NCBI RefSeq assembly: GCF_010015475.1 | Contig: NZ_SSNI01000044.1 | Span: 1-47,324 of the forward strand | Reading direction: 5' to 3' | DNA from: Pontibacter pamirensis | GTDB lineage: Bacteria; Bacteroidota; Bacteroidia; Cytophagales; Hymenobacteraceae | DNA length: 47,324 bases | Shown: positions 43,506 to 47,324 of the stretch, one piece after another | How the letters are laid out: every line of letters starts with the position of its first letter | How positions within the stretch are numbered: position 1 is the stretch's first letter | The notes under the pieces: generated by a model | What the model was told of the DNA's origin: nothing | Database searches by the model: none | The model's input: only the letters and a program-made list of their open reading frames with translations | Translations under genes and position numbers: made by a program

Positions 43506-44249
43506 TCACTTGTCTCTGATTAGCGAGGGTGTAATCAGCAGGCTAAGAAGTCCTCCGGAAATGAGAACCACAACAGTATTAGGAATATAGCTAAAGTCTA
43601 GCCCTGTTGAAAACCTGATAGCAGTTGTAAATAAAGTAATTGCTATAATCAGCAACCAGTACCGGAGCGTTTTATAGCTATAGTTAATCTGGTAGTTAGA
43701 GTTGTCTTCACTTGTTACAGGAAGTAGCAGGATGGCATAAAGCACCCCAAGCCCACCAACAACAGAGAAGCCTAGCTGGAGCAAAAAGTAAAGAGGAATG
43801 TGGTGTTCACCTAAAGCCACCTCTTCTGCCAAAACCGGGAACCAATGAAGAAAGACACCATACTGATGTGTAAAATGGTCCCAGAAAATATGGGAGGCGA
43901 TACCAATAAGTATGGAAATAATAACTACAAGAGTATGCTCACGGAAATGGCGTGCCCAGGCAAAGCTTTTGAACCTAATAAGCCGCTGCTTCAGGAAAGG
44001 GGGGAGGTGGTTGATAAGCGGATTGCGCACTATAAGATGAAATAAAAAGCAAAGTACAAGTGCTAAAGGCAGATTAAACCAGAAAATGCTGTGCCAGGTA
44101 TGGCTGAAAGAGACTTGAGCTTTCATCTTCAGGAACATCTCAAAATCCGGAGCGACACTGCCCGCAACCAGGCCTGTTAAAGAACGCCAGCGTTGAGGCA
44201 GGTAGTAGCCTGGTAAAACAATGGCTGGATGGGAAAAGGTAAAAGGCAT
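43506..44249 (-). CDS. DUF4184 family membrane protein
   Basis: A 247-residue integral membrane protein with about six helices. MPFTFSHPAIVLPGYYLP and GSVAPDFEMFL at the N-terminus, then SHTWHSIFWFNLPLA and ASHIFWDHFTHQYGVF, are DUF4184 signatures. The clustered His and Asp resemble metal-dependent membrane hydrolases of the YdjM type, which is an inference. The function is unknown. The gene lies downstream of pgk but a strong terminator separates them. Confidence 0.85.
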   Translation of the reverse strand: MPFTFSHPAIVLPGYYLPQRWRSLTGLVAGSVAPDFEMFLKMKAQVSFSHTWHSIFWFNLPLALVLCFLFHLIVRNPLINHLPPFLKQRLIRFKSFAWARHFREHTLVVIISILIGIASHIFWDHFTHQYGVFLHWFPVLAEEVALGEHHIPLYFLLQLGFSVVGGLGVLYAILLLPVTSEDNSNYQINYSYKTLRYWLLIIAITLFTTAIRFSTGLDFSYIPNTVVVLISGGLLSLLITPSLIRDK

Positions 44250-44274
44250 TGGAAATTACACTTATTTACTTCAT

Positions 44275-44320
44275 AAACAGGAATCCCCTGCCACTTAGCA
44301 GCAGCAGGGGATTCCTGTTT
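44275..44320. terminator. Strong terminator downstream of pgk
   Basis: Perfect 17-base arms at 44275-44291 and 44304-44320 (core GGAATCCCCTGC / GCAGGGGATTCC) with a 12-base loop, 26 bases past the pgk stop. The stem has A/T runs on both sides and can act in both directions. It shares CCCCTGCC with the rluF terminator. Confidence 0.85.
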
Positions 44321-44346
44321 TTATTTATCTTCTTGGTAGCAGCAGC

Positions 44347-45546
44347 TTAATAGTCGTCACGCTCAATGGCAGCAACACCCGGAAGCGTTTTGCCTTCCAT
44401 GTACTCCAGCAGCGCACCGCCACCTGTTGATACATAAGACACGCGGTCGGCGTAGCCCAACTGGTTTACGGCAGCAGCAGAGTCACCACCGCCAATCAGG
44501 GAGTAAGCGCCACGGTTCGTTGCCTCCACCACTGCCTCGGCGACAGCCTCAGTACCTACAGAGAAGTTAGACATCTCGAACACGCCCATCGGTCCGTTCC
44601 AAAGTATAGTTTTAGAATTGGCGATAACGGCAGCATACTCTTCGCGTGCGTTCGGGCCTATGTCCAGTCCCATCCAAAGAGGCTTGATGTGGTGGCTGAG
44701 GCAGGTGTCAACATTGGCATCGTTGCTGAACGCATCGGCTACCACAGAGTCAACCGGAATCATCAGTTGCACGCCTTTTTCGCGGGCCATGGCAATCAGG
44801 CGGCCCGCCAGTTCTACTTTATCTTCTTCTACAAGCGAGGAACCAATGGTACCACCATCGGCTTTGATAAAGGTATAAGACATACCGCCACCGATGATGA
44901 GGTTGTCCACCTTGTCCAACAGGCGCTCGATGATCAGGATTTTGTCGGAGATTTTGGCACCTCCCATAATAGCGGTATAGGGACGTTCCACGTTTTCGAG
45001 TACACGGCGGGCATTTTCAAGTTCAGCCTGCATTACGTAGCCCACCACCTTATCGTTCGGGAAGTAACGCGCTACTACGGCTGTAGAGGCATGCTCTCTG
45101 TGGGCTGTTCCGAAGGCGTCGTTCACATACACATCACCCAGGGCAGCAAGTTCTTTTGCAAAATCAGGGTCGCCTTTCTCTTCTGCTTTATGGAAGCGCA
45201 GGTTCTCCAGCAGCAGAATCATTCCTGGCTGCAACTCATGTGCCAGCGAGGCAGCCTCCGGGCCTACACAGTCGTTGGCGAACTTCACCTTTGTGTTAAA
45301 CTCTTTCTCCAGGAGGCTTACTAAATGCTTGAGCGAGTATTTTTCCTCCGGCCCGCCTTTAGGACGGCCAAGGTGCGACATGAGGATCACAGCCCCCCCA
45401 TCGTCCAGAATTTTCTGAATAGTAGGTACTGCCGCTCTGATGCGGTTATCGTCTGTGATGTTGTATTCTTCGTCGAGAGGCACGTTAAAATCCACGCGCA
45501 CCAATGCCTTTTTTCCGGCAAAGTTATACTGGTCTACGGTTTTCAT
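44347..45546 (-). CDS. pgk: Phosphoglycerate kinase
   Basis: A 399-residue glycolytic enzyme transferring phosphate from 1,3-bisphosphoglycerate to ADP in the cytoplasm. The substrate-binding start VRVDFNVPLDEEYNITDDNRIRAA, MSHLGRPKG, LLENLRFHKAEEKGD, the hinge AIMGGAKISDKI, NGPMGVFEM and the nucleotide motif GGGDSAAAVNQLG are all present. Length is that of the standard bacterial enzyme. The ATG at 45546 is clear. The 300-base upstream gap holds no other gene, and I see no exact TAnnTTTG box there. Confidence 0.96.
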   Translation of the reverse strand: MKTVDQYNFAGKKALVRVDFNVPLDEEYNITDDNRIRAAVPTIQKILDDGGAVILMSHLGRPKGGPEEKYSLKHLVSLLEKEFNTKVKFANDCVGPEAASLAHELQPGMILLLENLRFHKAEEKGDPDFAKELAALGDVYVNDAFGTAHREHASTAVVARYFPNDKVVGYVMQAELENARRVLENVERPYTAIMGGAKISDKILIIERLLDKVDNLIIGGGMSYTFIKADGGTIGSSLVEEDKVELAGRLIAMAREKGVQLMIPVDSVVADAFSNDANVDTCLSHHIKPLWMGLDIGPNAREEYAAVIANSKTILWNGPMGVFEMSNFSVGTEAVAEAVVEATNRGAYSLIGGGDSAAAVNQLGYADRVSYVSTGGGALLEYMEGKTLPGVAAIERDDY

Positions 45547-45714
45547 AATTTTATTTACAGTTGTGAATCAATGATTTAGGTTTATGTAAAATGGGTATTA
45601 GTCGAAAATAATTTAATCGTTAGTAGCTTCTACTATCATACACGCATTTTACTTTTTTCTGTTTGATTCCTAAAAATAGCTTAAACGTGGATTATAACCA
45701 ATTTCACTAAGACA

Positions 45715-46142
45715 AGCTGCACTATAAGCAATGGTTGTCGTCCTTGGGTCTAGCCGAACCAGCGGTGGTACCTGCCTGTCAAGCTGATGCCGTTTCTCAG
45801 GCATGTTCGTGATGACAATAAATTTCTTGAGTTGATGGCATTGGGTGATGCCTAAGTTTTTATTGTGACTGGGGATATTGTCATTGATGGTGTATACTCC
45901 TTCTGTGGTCTTGCAACCTCTCTCGTATTCCTTGCACCCACAGGAGTGTTGCCTTTTGCGACAGTGTAAGCTTTTATAAGCTTTCCATCAGCGTAAGCCA
46001 GGATTCTTCTTTGGGACTTGCAGACTGCCAGCCTGTCTATCTGTGTGCCTTGCTGTAGCTTACGCTCAGGATAAAGATAATAAGCTGATAGCGCAAAGGA
46101 GACAGCTATAACTAAAAGGAAGAGAGCTGGTTCAAATCTCAC
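45715..46142 (-). pseudogene. YkuD-type L,D-transpeptidase-like pseudogene
   Basis: A frame beginning at GTG 46142 encodes a membrane helix and then IDRLAVCKSQRRILAYADGKLIKAYTVAKGNTPVGA, the start of a YkuD domain. At about 45930 the correct continuation switches frame: KTTEGVYTINDNIPSHNKNLGI is read one frame over, and GRYHRWFG, then a stop and further fragments, occur in a third frame near 45750. The catalytic His/Cys region (normally HGxP and S/T-x-GCI) is not intact in any frame. Several shifts and a stop imply decay rather than a single sequencing error. Intact relatives modify or cross-link peptidoglycan peptides. Confidence 0.75.
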
Positions 46143-46736
46143 ATAATGAGCCTTCTAAAGCATGTGCCGGTTAACTCTGGTATGTACAATAAGGGTATAT
46201 TAATACAAAGACTTCTTCCGCACCAGAGAGCCTGCTTAGTTGCACTCATTCCGAGTCGGACACATTGCCTGAAGAGCTGCTTTCTGTAAAAACAGGTGTT
46301 TGTAAAGTTGCTTTCAGGGAATGTTGTTCGTGATTATCCGAGTTTATACTCGAGTAAATCCGTTTATACACGGATAGTAAACACAGCGGAATTGCACTTA
46401 AATCTGTAGGAATCTGCCGTCGCTGTTGGCGTATTTTAGATCTTTTCGAATTTTATACAGTGGCGTAGCGGCATAACCAGGAGGCAGAAGGGCCTTTTAA
46501 ACGAGGATGGTAGTGCCTGTTTCTGACTTCTTTTGTAATGAGGCTAATAATTAGTGACAGAAGGTGGAGCTTGAAGATTATTTAGTATATTGTTTTAAGA
46601 GAATATTATGGAAAAAGCACTGGAATATGGTAGATGGACATTTAAACTGAAGAAAGAGCAGCGTATACCACCTTCGCACATAGTGCAGATAAGCCGAATA
46701 ACTCCGTTTAGCCGTTAGTTGTCTGGTATTGAAATT
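46143..46736. other. Intergenic region with decayed appearance
   Basis: About 590 bases lack a gene I can support. Two hairpins lie at 46339-46375. A 36-codon frame at 46608-46718 has no recognisable features. TCCGTTTAGCCGTTAGTT just before the small ORF at 46737 faintly recalls a recombination-site end, but no partner arm was found. Confidence 0.4.
46339..46375. repeat. Paired small hairpins
   Basis: CGAGT-TTAT-ACTCG (46339-46352) and ATCCGT-TTATAC-ACGGAT (46358-46375) lie six bases apart and share the TTTATAC core. They look like one copy of a dispersed intergenic repeat. Confidence 0.5.
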
Positions 46737-46922
46737 ATGAATAGAAAGTATGTTGGTATTGTGTTCTTGACTTTGGCTTTCTTTGTCTTCGCTATGATGG
46801 CAGCAGGTTCACACGGGCATATCCGATTTAGACCCCATATGGGTGAAGACTGGTTTTTCTGGGGTGCAATAATATTCTTTACCACAATTGGAGTTGGACT
46901 AATATTCAGAAGCAGTAAATAG
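46737..46922 (+). CDS. Small two-helix membrane protein, unknown
   Basis: A 61-residue frame with two predicted membrane helices (VGIVFLTLAFFVFAMMAAG and FFWGAIIFFTTIGVGLIF) joined by a His/Arg-rich loop (SHGHIRFRPHMG). I use the ATG at 46737; a TTG at 46719 is also open. The composition is protein-like, but I know no family, so it may be a small hypothetical. It precedes the truncated gene by 37 bases. Confidence 0.45.
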   Translation: MNRKYVGIVFLTLAFFVFAMMAAGSHGHIRFRPHMGEDWFFWGAIIFFTTIGVGLIFRSSK

Positions 46923-46959
46923 AAAGCCAATTCAACGACCTACGGTTCTTACAAAAAGA

Positions 46960-47205
46960 ATGAATAAAGCTTTACTACTCTTAATATGCTTACAAATATG
47001 CTTCGCAGCCTCAGCACAGGATGGAGCGAACAGAACAAAGCTTGGAGTTGAATATGCAAAGCGAGAATTAGCTGACGCACTTAAAAATCCATCACAGAAG
47101 CAGATACTTGCGGAGAAGGTTATTAAGGATAAAGAAACAGCTATAAGTGTGGCAGAAGCAATGTTGTTCAGTACTTATGGTAAAGAGAACATTATAAGAC
47201 TATAG
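46960..47205 (+). pseudogene. Secreted Imm-NTF2-like protein, C-terminally truncated
   Basis: An 81-codon frame with a signal peptide (ALLLLICLQICFAASAQ). The mature part ends EKVIKDKETAISVAEAMLFSTYGKENIIR, the recognisable first half of the NTF2-fold immunity-protein family (pattern D-x-E-T-A-I-x-V-A-E-A-x-L, Y-G-K-E). Homologues continue for some 50 more residues after this point. Here a stop comes at 47203-47205, and a likely IS end begins about a dozen bases later. It is therefore probably disrupted. No partner toxin is visible in the window. Confidence 0.6.
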
Positions 47206-47216
47206 TACTCCCTGTT

Positions 47217-47324
47217 TGTAGGACCACCAAGCACTGTTTTTAAGTTGATTTTTCCCTAAGTCCTCTCCCAATCAGGCCGCCTGCTGTTTGTATACCTCCA
47301 CCGGAATCTGTCTCCCTATCCCCT
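47217..47324 (-). mobile_element. IS element edge with transposase C-terminus (cut by window edge)
   Basis: On the minus strand a frame from the window edge ends RQIPVEVYKQQAA-stop (TGA at 47275-47273). This is followed by about 55 non-coding bases ending CCTACA at 47217. Termini TG...CA and a transposase ending shortly before them fit IS3-like elements. Only the edge is visible, so the family is inferred. The element abuts the truncated Imm-NTF2-like gene. Confidence 0.5.

Noticed and set aside
46608..46718. 36-codon ORF
   Set aside because: It is short, has no family signal and lies in apparently decayed DNA.
46690..46736. Possible integron attC end before two small ORFs
   Set aside because: GTTAGTT deviates from the G-TTRRRY consensus and I found no complementary upstream arm or integrase, so cassette identity is unsupported.
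1..47324. CRISPR arrays, tRNA or rRNA genes, replication origin
   Set aside because: I saw no regularly spaced direct repeats, cloverleaf-like sequences, rRNA stretches or DnaA-box clusters; dnaB alone does not indicate an origin.

Overview
The window looks like chromosomal DNA of a Bacteroidota member of the order Cytophagales, most likely a Pontibacter-like Hymenobacteraceae. This is inferred from the protein families present (DUF6056, DUF2807, DUF5117/5118-type metalloprotease, RluF with a basic tail, GH95 and GH43 lipoprotein or secreted glycosidases), from TAnnTTTG-type promoters in front of several genes, and from weak use of Shine-Dalgarno sites. Most of it is ordinary core and scavenging gene content. 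I see no rRNA, tRNA, CRISPR array, prophage module or obvious defence island.

Layout. 1-127: the last codons and apparent end of an IS transposase. 194-2394 (minus): an exonuclease and an Mpl-like muropeptide ligase, divergent from dnaB (2564-4129), with recognisable promoters on both sides. 4480-7078 (plus): a phage-type conserved protein and two tandem outer-membrane barrel paralogues. 7080-7492: a gene-free, hairpin-rich stretch. 7493-9403: recQ. 9435-12572 (minus): two DUF6056 membrane paralogues. 12807-16730: a DUF2807 lipoprotein, a hydrolase remnant cut at an IS-end-like motif, then D-lactate dehydrogenase and lactate permease. 16816-25906 (mostly minus): amidohydrolase, GNAT, pentapeptide-repeat, NTF2-like and DUF6624 proteins, GH95 fucosidase, a lipoprotein, RluF and a VF530-like protein. 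26557-28997 (plus): GH43 and a carboxypeptidase-regulatory-domain protein. 29034-34782 (minus): MacB/FtsX-type permease, DUF1330, methyltransferase, amidase. 35008-37500: large zinc metalloprotease. 38122-39513: a second amidohydrolase. 39858-43486: small lipoprotein, VOC protein, AraC-type membrane regulator, S41 peptidase. 43506-45546 (minus): DUF4184 and pgk. 45715-47324: a decayed region with a frameshifted YkuD gene, two small ORFs and the edge of a second IS.

How genes work together. ldhA and lctP form a lactate production/transport pair. mpl and the exonuclease are probably co-transcribed. GH95 and GH43 suggest scavenging of fucose- and arabinose-containing plant or algal polysaccharides, though there is no SusCD pair here, so this is not a full polysaccharide utilisation locus. 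Two lipoprotein or secreted amidohydrolases, an amidase, an S41 peptidase and a metalloprotease point to extracytoplasmic peptide and amide turnover.

The most unusual content is non-coding: two copies of a roughly 210-220 bp nested palindromic element with shared terminal inverted repeats, a near-perfect AT-rich palindrome abutting the GH43 promoter, C-rich hairpin repeats flanking the DUF1330-methyltransferase pair, a 620-bp intergenic region built mostly of hairpins, and a possible structured or dispersed element upstream of recQ. I found no convincing new multi-gene system. The best candidates for something undescribed are the nested palindromic element and the phage-type protein next to dnaB.
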